DNA of 54,364 nt from the NCBI GenBank assembly GCA_023212695.1, contig JALCCG010000149.1, positions 1 through 54,364 of the forward strand. The letters run 5' to 3'. This stretch comes from Sporisorium sorghi (taxonomy: Eukaryota > Basidiomycota > Ustilaginomycetes > Ustilaginales > Ustilaginaceae). Below the pieces are notes generated by a model. That model made no database searches. It was not told the origin of the DNA and worked only from the letters and a program-made list of their open reading frames with translations. Both the position numbers and the translations under genes were made by a program. Shown here piece after piece: positions 1 through 10,431 of this stretch. Position 1 is the first letter of the stretch. Every line of letters begins with the position of its first letter.

Positions 1-43
1 CAATAAAAAAAAAAAAAAAAAAAAAAAAAACAAAAAAACCAAG

Positions 44-102
<59 letters not shown>
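1..102. repeat. Poly(dA) run at contig end
   Basis: Nearly pure A with a few C, G and T interruptions; the last uninterrupted run is 54-102. It lies about 270 bases before the EXO70 start. The ragged interruptions look like low-quality base calls at an assembly end. The remaining 103-372 is the presumed EXO70 promoter and 5' leader; I see no other gene there. Confidence 0.9.
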
Positions 103-106
<4 letters not shown>

Positions 107-372
107 AGCCGGGCAAAAATCGCAATTTGTTAGACCCTCGCTTCTGTCTTTCATACCTCTCGGAAAAACAACTGCACGCAACGCACGGACACGCAAACGC
201 ACACTTTCACCTTCGACCTTCGACTCTGAACAGCTTCCGACGCAACTCTCACACCATCCTACAGCAGCGACTCGAAGAGACATGGACGAATCTCTACTTT
301 GATCGAATACAGCGACTAATCTGGACTCCTGCTGCTGGGTAGCCACGGCTCAAGCATCGGCCTACGCTCAAC

Positions 373-2562
373 ATGTCTCACACAGGCCAAGCCAGCAAGG
401 CCTCGTCGTCCTTACTTCAACGACCCCATCGCACAGCATCCTCGTCTTCCTATTCTACTCACGCATCAGTAGGCGGCCACGATGACAATGAGGTCGCCTT
501 CGCCGAGCTTCAGATGCTCTCTCAGAATCAGCGCAAGCTGGCAACACTCACTAGTCGCATGACCACCATCCTCTCCGGGTTCGACAAACGCCTCATCAAG
601 CTCGAAGGCAGCATCCTGCCCATTCACAAGGGCACGCAGAAGCTGGCGCGCATGTCCGACAACATCGACCTCACACTAGCCGCACTCAACAAGACTCTCG
701 GCCACTACGATGTCGTCCTTGACGAGCAACCGCTGCTCAAGCAAGGTCCCGACGTCAGAGACACGCGCCCCTACATGGACACGATCGACCGGGTCATCAA
801 GGGACTCGACTACCTCCAAAAGTCCAACCTCAAGAGCCAAGAGGGGGTCATGAAGCGCATGAACGACCTCATCGAGCTCGGCGCCCGCAACCTCTGCAAT
901 GTCGTCACGGACTGGGTGCGCGCAGACTCGGAAGTCATCGACCTGTACGAATACACCCGCAACGCCCACTATCCTGTGCTCTCCGAGGCGACGCACGATG
1001 CGATCGTGCCCATCTTGAATTACCTGTCCACACTGCCCCAGCATCCACGTACCGGCTACGCACCTCTCTCGGCTGGCTTTGCTGCCTATGCTTCCGTCAG
1101 AAGCAACTACCTCACGCAGTGTCTCAGCCCCTTGGCAGCAGCCATGCAGCAGCACGCGCTCGAAAAGATCGGCACGGGCGCCAGCGCCGCAGGCATGGTC
1201 ATGGTCACCTCCCACGACGACGACTCGGATCACCACTCGGCCTACCGTCGAGGTCAGGCTGGAGCCGTCGAGCTGTTCGAGGCGTACTACGGCATGCTCG
1301 ACAACGAGTATCGCATTCTGCAGGGCCTTCTCTCTTCGGCTGAGTTGGGCAAGGAGACGCTTCTGCTGGCTTCCGCCTTTTCGCAGCTGGTATCGCAATC
1401 ATTGACGGGGCTCATCGAGTCGTTGAGCACGGTGCAGTCGCACGTGCGCCGCCATCTAGCCACCCACACGTCGTTCCTTTTCGACCTCATCGGCGCACTC
1501 TCGGGAGTCATTTTGACGGGTAGATGGGACGTACTCATTCGCTCCATGGAGGACTCGCCCGAAGCACCGCTGCACAGCACTTTCCCCATCGACAAAGCGG
1601 AACTCGAGCTCAACGCTGGCTTCGCCCCCGCTGCCGAGCTATTCGAGATCTACAACAAGCTCAAAAACACCGCCATCGGCATCTTCCCACGTTTCATCGA
1701 AGACGTCAAGGCGATTCCTTCGCGCAAAGTCGCTGAAGTGCCCAGCACCTCGGTCAACGAAATCACCTACCTCGGACTTCAGTTTGTGCGACAGATCACC
1801 GAGTACAGCGACGTCGTCTCGCCGCTGCTGCACACGCTCGGAAACGGCAACTGGATGATGTCGAGCGGCGTCGCGCCCGTACTCTCGCTCGGGCTGGAGA
1901 ACGACGCGAGCAAGCAGAGCATTGTGGGCGATTATCTCAACGACGTGGTCGCGGTGGTGCTTACGTCACTCGAAGCACGCTCCCGCGCCATTCGACAGCC
2001 TTCGACCGCGTCCGTGTTTCTGCTCAACAACATCGGGCATCTCCGACGGACGCTCTCCGCACCGCTGCCAAGCTATCTGGGTGCCGCCGAGGATGGGAGC
2101 AGCGTATCGATTCTCTCGCTCCATTTAGGTGAGGTGGGCGACGACCTGCTCGGGACCGCGTTGCGTCAGGCCAACACGGCGTATCTCGATGCGTGGTCGC
2201 CGGTGGTCGCGCCGCTGATGGAGGACCAGCCGCTGAATGCCAACTCGAATTACCACCGCCATGCTACCTCGAAGCTGATCGGCGTCGGGTCCGGATCCGA
2301 GAAGAACCAGGTCAAGGATCGCTTCGCCAAGTTCTACGAAGCGCTTGATGATCTGGAGCGGCTCCATCGCGCCTACCCCGTGAGCAGAGAGGACCACGAG
2401 CTCAAGGAACGCCTCAGGCGGGACGTGACGCGCCTCGTCTGCCCCATGTACGCGCGCTTCTTGGCCAAGCACAAGGCCAGCGACTTTACAAAGAACCCAA
2501 GCAAGCACATACGCATGTCGGAGCAGGAGGTCGAGGACAAGATCGCCAGCCTGTTCCGCTGA
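373..2562 (+). CDS. EXO70: Exocyst complex subunit Exo70
   Basis: Exo70 is a subunit of the octameric exocyst, which tethers secretory vesicles at the plasma membrane; Exo70 and Sec3 bind PI(4,5)P2. The 729-residue protein has a Ser-rich start, an N-terminal helical region (about 45-120) and a long all-helical Exo70 domain reaching the C-terminus. The most recognisable part is the basic C-terminal end around residues 690-729 (KNPSKHIRMSEQEVEDKIASLF), the family's conserved lipid-binding end. It is somewhat longer than the roughly 620 residues of yeast Exo70, mostly from loops. The ATG is the first in frame after an upstream A-rich leader. The gene is uninterrupted and converges on the transglycosylase-like gene, with 99 bases between stops. 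Confidence 0.9.
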   Translation: MSHTGQASKASSSLLQRPHRTASSSSYSTHASVGGHDDNEVAFAELQMLSQNQRKLATLTSRMTTILSGFDKRLIKLEGSILPIHKGTQKLARMSDNIDLTLAALNKTLGHYDVVLDEQPLLKQGPDVRDTRPYMDTIDRVIKGLDYLQKSNLKSQEGVMKRMNDLIELGARNLCNVVTDWVRADSEVIDLYEYTRNAHYPVLSEATHDAIVPILNYLSTLPQHPRTGYAPLSAGFAAYASVRSNYLTQCLSPLAAAMQQHALEKIGTGASAAGMVMVTSHDDDSDHHSAYRRGQAGAVELFEAYYGMLDNEYRILQGLLSSAELGKETLLLASAFSQLVSQSLTGLIESLSTVQSHVRRHLATHTSFLFDLIGALSGVILTGRWDVLIRSMEDSPEAPLHSTFPIDKAELELNAGFAPAAELFEIYNKLKNTAIGIFPRFIEDVKAIPSRKVAEVPSTSVNEITYLGLQFVRQITEYSDVVSPLLHTLGNGNWMMSSGVAPVLSLGLENDASKQSIVGDYLNDVVAVVLTSLEARSRAIRQPSTASVFLLNNIGHLRRTLSAPLPSYLGAAEDGSSVSILSLHLGEVGDDLLGTALRQANTAYLDAWSPVVAPLMEDQPLNANSNYHRHATSKLIGVGSGSEKNQVKDRFAKFYEALDDLERLHRAYPVSREDHELKERLRRDVTRLVCPMYARFLAKHKASDFTKNPSKHIRMSEQEVEDKIASLFR

Positions 2563-2661
2563 TCCCAAACGCATCCACACGAGCGTTTTTCTGTAATTGT
2601 ATCATTTGCATTTCGTTTTTTGACCCTTTACATTTGGTATGCACGGAACACATCAGGTGAT

Positions 2662-4386
2662 TCAATGATAGTCGACGAGCCCGGGGTGCAGGGTGAGCGT
2701 ATTGAGCCACGCCGGCTGCACAGTGGCGTTGTACAGCACGCTCAAGCCCTGCACGATGTTGTTGAAGTACGGCTTGCTGACGTCGTCGCCTGGCCGGGTG
2801 TAGCTGCCGTACCCGTCGACTGCGGGCCCTGCGACCCAGCTGCCCAGAGCTGTCAAAAAGCTGCGCGGGAGACCTGCGCCGACGAGCGCTGCATCCACTG
2901 CTGCCCACGCGGTGGTTCTGGCGGTGCTCGCGCTGTTGCGAGCGGCATTGCTGGCGGCGTACACGATGGGCCAGGTGTAGGGGTCCTGGCTGGACGTGCG
3001 CGCGAGGTTGCTCTGGATCCACGTGGCCACATGCACATTGATCCAGGGGCGGAAGAGGTCGTCCAGCGTAAGCGCGCCGCGGTTGAGCAGCTCGCCAGTC
3101 GCCCAGTCCAGCAGCGGCCCGGCGCCTGCGCTCGCCGGCGTGGTCGTCACATTGTACCGCTCACTCCACGAGTACACGTTCCGACGCACCGTCGCGTGCT
3201 GCTGGAACAGCGCCAGCTCGCCCGACGCGAACGGCGACACTTGCATCAGCCCCCAGCTCGACCCGGAATCCAGCCGCCCGCCGGAGATGTTGTCCGGGTC
3301 GAAGTCGGACTCGGCTTTGATGTCAGCCATGATCACGCGCGCGGCGTCGCGCGTGGAGAGCTCGGGGTAGTAGCGCGCCGAGGCGGATAGGATCGCGGCG
3401 ACTGTTTCGTCGAGCAAAGCGCGCGTGGCGAGCTGGTCGAGGTCGCCTGCCCACTTGCGGATCACGTGCAGGTCGTGCCGCCCTTGATCCGGGCCGTAGC
3501 CGGGCGTGTTGGAGAGCAGGGTGATGTTCGACCGCCCCGCCTGCACGACGTACTGCTGCGGGAGCTGGGCGATCTTCGCAGCGTCTGTGCTGTTGGTGGT
3601 CAGCGTCGACGCGGGGCTGTCACCACTGGCAGTGCTGCTGTTCGTGGTCCAGTCGAACAGCGTCGCGTTTCTCGTCTTCTCGCCACTTGTCGAGGTCGCA
3701 TTGTTTACCGGGTACGCCTCAGCGAGATTCGACAAGATCGTATCCGTTCGAGACGTATTCGCAACCACACTGGTCTGGTTGGACAGGATGAGCGCCACCT
3801 GACGCGCCTTCCTACCTGTGATCCCGTCGTACGTCTCGACCAGCAGATCGACCTTGTTGACAAAGTTGTGCGGCAGCACCTTCTCCGCCTCGATGCTCAC
3901 CCTCGACCCTGTAGCCGACGTCGGTACGGCCGGTGCTACAGTCGGGAAGATCGAGTTCTGTTGGGCTGGCGAGGTCGTAGTCGAGGACGACTTGTTCGCG
4001 GCGACAGCGACGGATGTCGACGCGGCCCTGCTTGATGACGAAGGGGGAACCCGAGTCGAGGTGTGCTTCTTGGAGCATTTCCCAGCGCTTGACGTCGATC
4101 GGGGCGGGGATGAGCTCGATTTTGAAGCGCTTGATGTGGATGAAGAGGAAGTCTGCGAAGCGCTGGGCGGGACAGTGGTTGAACCACCGCTTCCGAAATA
4201 CAGCGTGTACGTCGATACGATGGGTAAGGGCGTTGGCGTGGTCAGGACGTCGCCTCGCATCGGCTGCACCTTCAACGGCGCCATGCGCGGCAGTACAGCT
4301 GCATCGACGTTGTGTACAGTGCTGCTGAGCGCAGCGGCCACGATCATGCACAGCAGAGCTGCTTTCCTGCTCTGCAGTCGGGTCAT
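2662..4386 (-). CDS. Secreted lytic-transglycosylase/lysozyme-like protein
   Basis: The 574-residue protein starts with a signal peptide (about 1-29, hydrophobic core LLCMIVAAAL). A Ser/Thr/Pro-rich stretch (70-145), likely O-glycosylated, follows, then a middle region with several N-glycosylation sequons. The C-terminal domain (about 330-560) looks like the SLT/goose-lysozyme fold. A Glu in KAESDFDP (E359) is followed about 20 residues later by WGLMQVSP (GLMQ at 379-382), and DLFRPWINVHVATWIQ resembles the SLT segment before the last helices. In that family the Glu is the acid that cleaves peptidoglycan glycans; activity here is inferred. An alternative is a catalytically dead adhesin or effector. 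A TATA-like box lies 93 bases upstream. Confidence 0.6.
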   Translation of the reverse strand: MTRLQSRKAALLCMIVAAALSSTVHNVDAAVLPRMAPLKVQPMRGDVLTTPTPLPIVSTYTLYFGSGGSTTVPPSASQTSSSSTSSASKSSSSPPRSTSSAGKCSKKHTSTRVPPSSSSRAASTSVAVAANKSSSTTTSPAQQNSIFPTVAPAVPTSATGSRVSIEAEKVLPHNFVNKVDLLVETYDGITGRKARQVALILSNQTSVVANTSRTDTILSNLAEAYPVNNATSTSGEKTRNATLFDWTTNSSTASGDSPASTLTTNSTDAAKIAQLPQQYVVQAGRSNITLLSNTPGYGPDQGRHDLHVIRKWAGDLDQLATRALLDETVAAILSASARYYPELSTRDAARVIMADIKAESDFDPDNISGGRLDSGSSWGLMQVSPFASGELALFQQHATVRRNVYSWSERYNVTTTPASAGAGPLLDWATGELLNRGALTLDDLFRPWINVHVATWIQSNLARTSSQDPYTWPIVYAASNAARNSASTARTTAWAAVDAALVGAGLPRSFLTALGSWVAGPAVDGYGSYTRPGDDVSKPYFNNIVQGLSVLYNATVQPAWLNTLTLHPGLVDYH

Positions 4387-5564
4387 CCTTGAAACAATGA
4401 CAGGTCTTGTACGGTGTTCGAGAGGGCTTGCCTTTGCAGAAAGGAATGGAGAAAGTGAAAAGCGAAAGTCGTCTGTGCTTTATACTTGTGGGATGCGGGT
4501 GTACTCACGGAGATCTGTCCAAGAGTGTCGGGATGTGATGGGCGCGGAGCGATGTCTTCGACACGATGCCCACAGGAACCAGTCCTGTTGTGAAGGAAGG
4601 ATCGGAGAAAAACGCTGCGCAGCTCGACCGGCGAGCCTGAAAGCCTACACTTCTTGAAGTTCCTACGGAATGGAGGGCGAAAGCCTGCGACCTGAAGGTT
4701 GGTACGGATGGTGGAAGAGGTACAGCGGGACATCTTCACGGGATCTGTGCAGATCGACATGTTACTTATACTTTTGCCTCTGGCTCAGCCTTCTCGGGCC
4801 AGGCACAGAAGACGCCAGAGTCTACAGCGCTTTCCTGATGAGGGAAGCTAGAAGCTACGATAGGAAGTTGCTTCAACAGAGTCACACGTGGGCGGAGCTT
4901 TTCACGCAGAAGCCGTGAGGCGGCGGCGGCGGCATCCCTCTGGAAGATCACAATTCTCAGCCCTTCCGTCGAGCTCGAATCCCACCAGAAGGTAGAGTCT
5001 ACACTCAGGAGTTGCGACGTCCCTGCATTTCATTCGGCTGTACCTGGTTGCAGGCTGTGTCTGGATCCGTGACAACCTTCTTGATTCGTATGCCGAGGAG
5101 GAGGATGCCAAATGGCAGTCAGATGGAACATGTCAATGCCGTTCTTGACAGCCTGAGGTTTCTGATTTTGATAGGGAAATTGAGGCGTCGAAATTCAATG
5201 TTGAGAATTCTGCCCGATCTGCCCGATGCGAGGTCTCGGCTACTCGCGGATCAAGACCGCGGGAGAGGCGGAAGAAAGTTGACGACACAAGGAAAAAAGC
5301 GTCCGGAATTGACGGGAAGGACGCCGTGAGTCGAGAGTTCACACGAATCGCCAAAGTGGAAGAATGTTTCGTCGTTGTCGCAGCGGGCCCTCTCCGATGA
5401 GCAACTAGGCTAGCCTCGGGTCGTACGGACAAGTTCGGATGAGAAGCAATCTTGCTCTCCCACTCTCATCCCACCAACATATTTGCGACACAAAGCTGAC
5501 ACGGATCCACTTCGAGCTCGGATCGCAAGCCTTCCTTCACGTCGACATCAAGCACAGCGCCGCC
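4387..5564. other. Divergent intergenic region
   Basis: About 1.2 kb shared by the secreted transglycosylase-like gene (-) and the thiolase gene (+). Apart from the TATA-like box I see no coding sequence with family resemblance, no tRNA and no long repeat. Confidence 0.5.
4479..4484 (-). promoter_or_regulatory. TATA-like box of the transglycosylase-like gene
   Basis: TATAAA on the minus strand, 93 bases before the ATG at 4386. The position suits a core promoter; no transcript start is known. Confidence 0.4.
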
Positions 5565-6809
5565 ATGGCTTTCAGAAACAGCCCCGTTGTACGACAAGGC
5601 CTGCAGAGCCTCCTACAGAAGCGCGCCGACGATGTCGTGTTCACCACAGCCCTCCGAACGCCCATCGCGCGCATGAAAAAGGGCTTCAAAGACGCCTACC
5701 CCGAAGAGCTCCTCGCGCACGTCCTGCAACGAACCCGCGAACGCCTCGAATCGCGCGGCGTCGACAGGAACATCATCGAAGACATCTGCACCGGCACTGT
5801 CCTCATGGAACTCGGTGGCGCCAAGTCCGGTCGCATGGCTGCGCTGCACGCCGGCATGCCGATCACCTCCGCCTACAAGACGGTGAACCGTCAGTGCGCA
5901 AGTTCGCTGCAGAGCATTACGGACATTGCCAACGCGATCCGGGCGGGCGAGATCCAGTGCGGGATTGCGGCGGGTGTTGAGTCGATGACGCGCAACTACG
6001 GCTCGCGTGCGATGCCTGTGGACCTGAGTCCGGTGCTAAAGGAGTCGCCCTCGGTCGATGCGCGCGACTGCATCCTGCCGATGGGCGAGACGTCGGAGCG
6101 CGTGGCGGAGCAGTGGGACATCAGCCGCGAGCGACAAGATGAGTTTGCGGCCGAGTCGCACCGCAAGGCCGACGCTGCGCAGCAGGATGGCCGGCTGGCG
6201 TCTGAGATCGAGCCCATCGAGGTGCGCTGGATCGACCCAGAGACGGGCAAGGAGGGCACCAAGCTCATCAGCAAGGACGAGGGCGTGCGCCCAGGGACGA
6301 CGGTCGAGTCGCTGGCCAAGCTCAAACCGTTCCTGCGCGCCGACGGCCGCAGCACCGCGGGCAACTCGTCTCAAGTCAGCGACGGAGCCGTCGCACTCAC
6401 CCTGGCGCGCAGAGACGTGGCCGAAGCCGCAGGCATGGAGATCCTCGGCCGCTGGGTGGGAACAGCTACGAAAGGCGTCCAGCCAGACGTGATGGGCATC
6501 GGCCCCGCCGAGGCAGTGCCCAAGCTGCTGCAGCGTTTTCAGCTGACGACGGACGACATCGACCTGTGGGAGCTCAACGAGGCGTTCGCATCGCAGTCGC
6601 TCATGGTGATCGATACGCTCAAGCTCGATGTAGGAAAAGTGAACCCCAAGGGTGGTGCGATTGCGCTCGGTCACCCGCTGGGCGCTTCGGGTGGACGACT
6701 GGTGACGAGCTTGCTCGCTGAATTGCGAAGGACCGGTCAGCAGGTGGGTGTGGCCACGCTGTGCTGTGGTACGGGCTACGGCAAGGCTTCGCTCATTATC
6801 GCCGAGTAG
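5565..6809 (+). CDS. POT1: 3-ketoacyl-CoA thiolase (acetyl-CoA C-acyltransferase)
   Basis: This enzyme performs the last step of fatty-acid beta-oxidation, splitting 3-ketoacyl-CoA with CoA to give acetyl-CoA. The protein has 414 residues, typical for the family. The nucleophile Cys is in VNRQCASS (C111), the NEAFA motif is present, the catalytic His is in GGAIALGHPLGASGGR (H370) and the second Cys is in CCGTGYG (C400). The start at 5565 sits in a strong GCCGCCATGG context; the frame is open 42 codons further upstream without family similarity. The N-terminal RQGLQSLLQ resembles a PTS2 but lacks His/Gln at the exact spot, so peroxisomal rather than mitochondrial location is probable but not proven. 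There are no introns. Confidence 0.93.
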   Translation: MAFRNSPVVRQGLQSLLQKRADDVVFTTALRTPIARMKKGFKDAYPEELLAHVLQRTRERLESRGVDRNIIEDICTGTVLMELGGAKSGRMAALHAGMPITSAYKTVNRQCASSLQSITDIANAIRAGEIQCGIAAGVESMTRNYGSRAMPVDLSPVLKESPSVDARDCILPMGETSERVAEQWDISRERQDEFAAESHRKADAAQQDGRLASEIEPIEVRWIDPETGKEGTKLISKDEGVRPGTTVESLAKLKPFLRADGRSTAGNSSQVSDGAVALTLARRDVAEAAGMEILGRWVGTATKGVQPDVMGIGPAEAVPKLLQRFQLTTDDIDLWELNEAFASQSLMVIDTLKLDVGKVNPKGGAIALGHPLGASGGRLVTSLLAELRRTGQQVGVATLCCGTGYGKASLIIAE

Positions 6810-8308
6810 GAGAGCAGCACAAAAAAGCCAGCATTGCTGCTATCCAGCGTAGTGATACTTGTACATAGCTCACTCCAACCGCAACGTCGTTCTTCTCCTG
6901 ATCAAGCAGATCGGTTTGGTGTACCAGATCGAGATCGGCGATCTGTGCCGCCGACCGCTCCTGGACACGATGTTCCTGAGACATGCGATCAAGGGTGACT
7001 TGCCTGGCTAGTGCTCGCCGAGTCTTGAGTTTAGAAGCTCCTTGTGCACTACGTAGCCGTGAACCAAATCTCGAGTAAGGCGACGTCGAGCTTTGCCAGG
7101 TTGGCCGGCAGAGCTGAGCGTGCCTCGCAATCTCGTCTGAAGGTGCACTCACTCATCAGACGGTGCCTCTCTACCTGCAAGATGTCGTTACAACGGCAGC
7201 ATACGTCCGAGCAAGGACCGGCACGATCGATGCGATTCCCACTCGAATGGCGTGAGGACCAATCTGATGGCGAGGAGGTACTGCTTATCGACCGGCAGGA
7301 GAACTCGGTCGACGCGGGCGCGCGGCATGATAGGAAAGCGCAGGTTCGATGCTAGAGACGGCGCTGGTGCTGCAGGGTCACACCCGCTGTGCACGAGCAT
7401 ATCACGCATGAATCGCGGTCAAGTGATAAGGGTGGACAATCTGTTGCGATGCCAAGCGGACGCGGTGCACAACATCCGGGGAAGTTTCGGAGATGACCGA
7501 GAGCTGTGTGTGACGCGGGGCCAAGCAATCAGGGCTTGCAGAGATAAGGCTCAACATACACCCGGATCTTGTGGTTGCTCTTGCGACCAGCAGCAGCGAT
7601 AAGCGAGCGAGAAAAGAGTGCGGGGCGCCATGTGGGAAGATGGATTAGGAACAGCAGTGATAGAACAAGAAGGTCATGCTATCAAAGGATGGTGGTGTCG
7701 AACGCTCCTCCGAGCAGCCGGATGGTGTCGAGCGATTTTTTTTTGGCGGGGAGGATTTGTTAGGTTGGAAGGTGGAAGCTCGGAAGGAGCGGAGCTGAGT
7801 CTTTCAGAGGTCCGCTTACGTTGATTGCTTTTCATGCAAGACCCGGCCGCTGCCCGTCCAATTCTCTCTTTGACGACATAGATCACGGGTTCCTGCTTGC
7901 GATCTCGCTGAGCTTGCCAACGAGCATGAGCCACCATTTTGACATGCCGACATTGCACACACTCTGGTCTCACAAACACTCGTCTGTCCTCTCTCGTCGG
8001 ATGTTGATGGCTGCTTTTTTTCGGCTCAAGCGGGGGTCGTTGGATCAGAAAAGCATTCCTATTCCCTCCGAAGACCATGCGCATCAGGTCCAACTTCGGG
8101 CGACGACGAAGATCCAATTTGAGTTTGGCAAATTGCAGTGGTATGATTGGCGCTGAGTTGTCAAGGAGCGAACGTCGATGGAAGCATGAGGTTCGAAACA
8201 GGGTGCAGACGGAAGCAGCGCAAGCAGCAAGCTCGAGACCTCAATTCGGCGAGCAAAAGAGTTGAAGCGCGGCACAAAGGCAAGTTTTCTGAAGGGAAAC
8301 CAGACCAA

Positions 8309-8350
8309 AAATAAAAAAAAAATAAAAAAAAAATAAAAAAAATAAAAAAG
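8309..8350. repeat. A-rich tract with periodic T
   Basis: Runs of 7-10 A separated by single T bases, four or so repeats. It is simple sequence in the gene-poor stretch. Confidence 0.85.
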
Positions 8351-8648
8351 TTTCGAGTCGCATGCATGGGCATGCAAGTCCCGGTGACAGGCTCATCCCA
8401 CCCGCGTGACCGCGCCACTTGACTTTTGGCCCAAGACGAAGACGAGACGGTGTCCAACTCCTACCTCAGCTAACAAGCTAGCTCAAGCTCGTACGATGCT
8501 CATCGTTGATGCCCCCACATCCATTTTCATGATCTCGTGTAAAGAAGCTTGCCTCGAAGAAGATCAAGACGTGTTGCAATAATTCTTCGTTAACGAGGCG
8601 CTAAAGGGGGAAAAGAAGATGTCCTGTCACAGCGACGGAGTTTCAGTG

Positions 8649-8670
8649 TTTTTTTTTTTTTTTTTTTTTT
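8649..8670. repeat. Poly(dT) run, 22 bases
   Basis: Pure T on the plus strand, within the gene-poor stretch and not close to any recognised start codon. Confidence 0.95.
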
Positions 8671-8891
8671 GGAAAAGGAACTCGGCTCTGAAGCAGCCAC
8701 TCGTCGAATCCGCCGTTTGAGCCGATAAGAAATTCTTCTTGTGTCCGAAAAAGCGCTGCAGAGAGAGAAAGACAGAAAAAGCGCGTTTAAAGCGTGGCTC
8801 CCAACTCCGCACGCGCGTTATCTCTGGCCTGCCTGTCCACCAATGCAACCGCTTCTTCGACTGCTGTTCTGCAGCCACAAAACAAAACCAC

Positions 8892-8942
8892 AAAAAAAAA
8901 AAAAAAAAAAGAAAAAAAAAGAAGCGGCGATTGGAAATTTCC
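8892..8942. repeat. Poly(dA) run followed by GGAAATTTCC palindrome
   Basis: A19, one G, A9, then at 8933-8942 the perfect palindrome GGAAATTTCC. The same pairing of an A-tract and an AAATTTCC core recurs upstream of several genes in this window. Confidence 0.7.
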
Positions 8943-10431
8943 CCTTTTGCCTTCGGCTCTGCGCTGGCTACTTGGCAGAAACTTGTCGAATGGTGTCGAG
9001 AAGACCATGTGAATTTTGAGTTTGTTCTCACGGTTACACAGACAACTTTGCGGGAACATCTCAGGCTCGGTTGTCGCCATCGGTAGTCGACGAGTGTGAG
9101 AAGCTCGAGAAAGAGTAAAAAGATTTGGGAGGGGCCTGGGAAAGGCGTGGGCAAGGGGGAAAGAGTTGGTCAGTCCAGGCGCCGATTTGAGCGAGCGGTT
9201 GAGTGGTGGTCTCGCTCTGAGATCTGCCACTTGCTTCGGAAGACGTTGCTCCTTTTCAAATCTGCTTTCTTCTTTGGCTTTTTGACGCTTGTTATCCATG
9301 CCCAAGTCTGCCCTCTCTTCTTGTGTGGTTCGATGCAGTAAATTATCACCGCCTCTCGCTTGTTGCCTGCTGTTCTCGTTTTGTTGCTGCAAGTGCGGCA
9401 GCAGGCCTCGACTTCTTCGCATCTCGCCTCTACAAGCCGTGCATCGAGTCCGTATCGCGTCCCGCTCTCGTTGCAATGCTGCTTCTCACGGCGTTGCTCA
9501 GTGTGGCAGTGGATCGTGTCGCGTTCTGTTTGTGCCCTCGTCTTCCCACCGGTTCGGAGGTGTGCTCCCGTCGTCGTCGTATCTGCGCCACCTGGGTACG
9601 GTCGGCTTGCTCCCTTCCCCCACCTCTCTCGTCCTGGTTCCCCGTCTCGTCTGTGTTTGGTGATTGGACAACATCTGATTGGCCCCTTGCGCTGCTCGTT
9701 TGTGTTCCTGCTTCTCCCATTTGTAGCTCCTCTCTGTCCGACCGCTGCAATGGTTGGTCGTGATAAGCAAGTTCTGGATGTGCTGCTTCTGCCAACGCCT
9801 AACTTATCTCTAAGAGCTCGCCACTTCGCCTCTGTGCCTCTGCGCCTCTTTGCTACATGCTTCTTGCACGACCATTGGTTCCTGACACCGCCAGACTCGT
9901 CCCTGATACACATCCTGTCGATCCAAGCGAATCAGACGACATCGCTCGCTCGCGCGCACCCACGCCGCCATCAAGCGCCCGCTCCTTGTTCGCTAGGCAA
10001 GCGGTTCGAGCATATCGTATGAAGCTCAAGAGTGGGCCGAACCCATTTACAGATTAAAATGAAAGTTGCCTTTCCCTGAGCTGAGTAAAACTGACGGCCG
10101 GTTCCACAGAGCGTTCTTTGGCCGTTTTAATTTCTTTGTGCAAGCAGCGCGCTCTCTCTGACCTCCTCCTCGTTTGGTCCTTCCTTCCTTCCTATCTGAC
10201 TGGCTGGCATTGCACCGGCCTTCTCTTTCCTATATCAATCCTACACCTCGCCGTCGTCCATCCGTCTTGCATCCCCACCACCCTCTCATCCCCTCCTCTT
10301 TCTGTCTCCCTCTGAGCGTTCCGCATCCCCAGCGGCAACTGCTTTTCTTCGCCAGCTCGTTCAACTTTGACGCAGTGGCAAGCTTCGATTCCTAGGTACC
10401 CTCCTTCCCCCCCCCCCATTTCATCGCCATC

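Larger units (their letters stand above)
6810..10431. other. 3.6 kb gene-poor region before the nucleoside transporter
   Basis: No open frame here resembles a known protein, and I found no spliceable conserved exon. The region holds several homopolymers (described separately). From about 9300 to 10430 the plus strand is strongly pyrimidine-rich and ends in an 11-base C run (10407-10417) just before the transporter start. That last part may be a long 5' leader or promoter of the transporter. Confidence 0.5.

Noticed and set aside
8627..9913. Several minus-strand frames of 175-247 codons with poly-Phe
   Set aside because: They run across homopolymers and show no domain or codon bias of real genes here.
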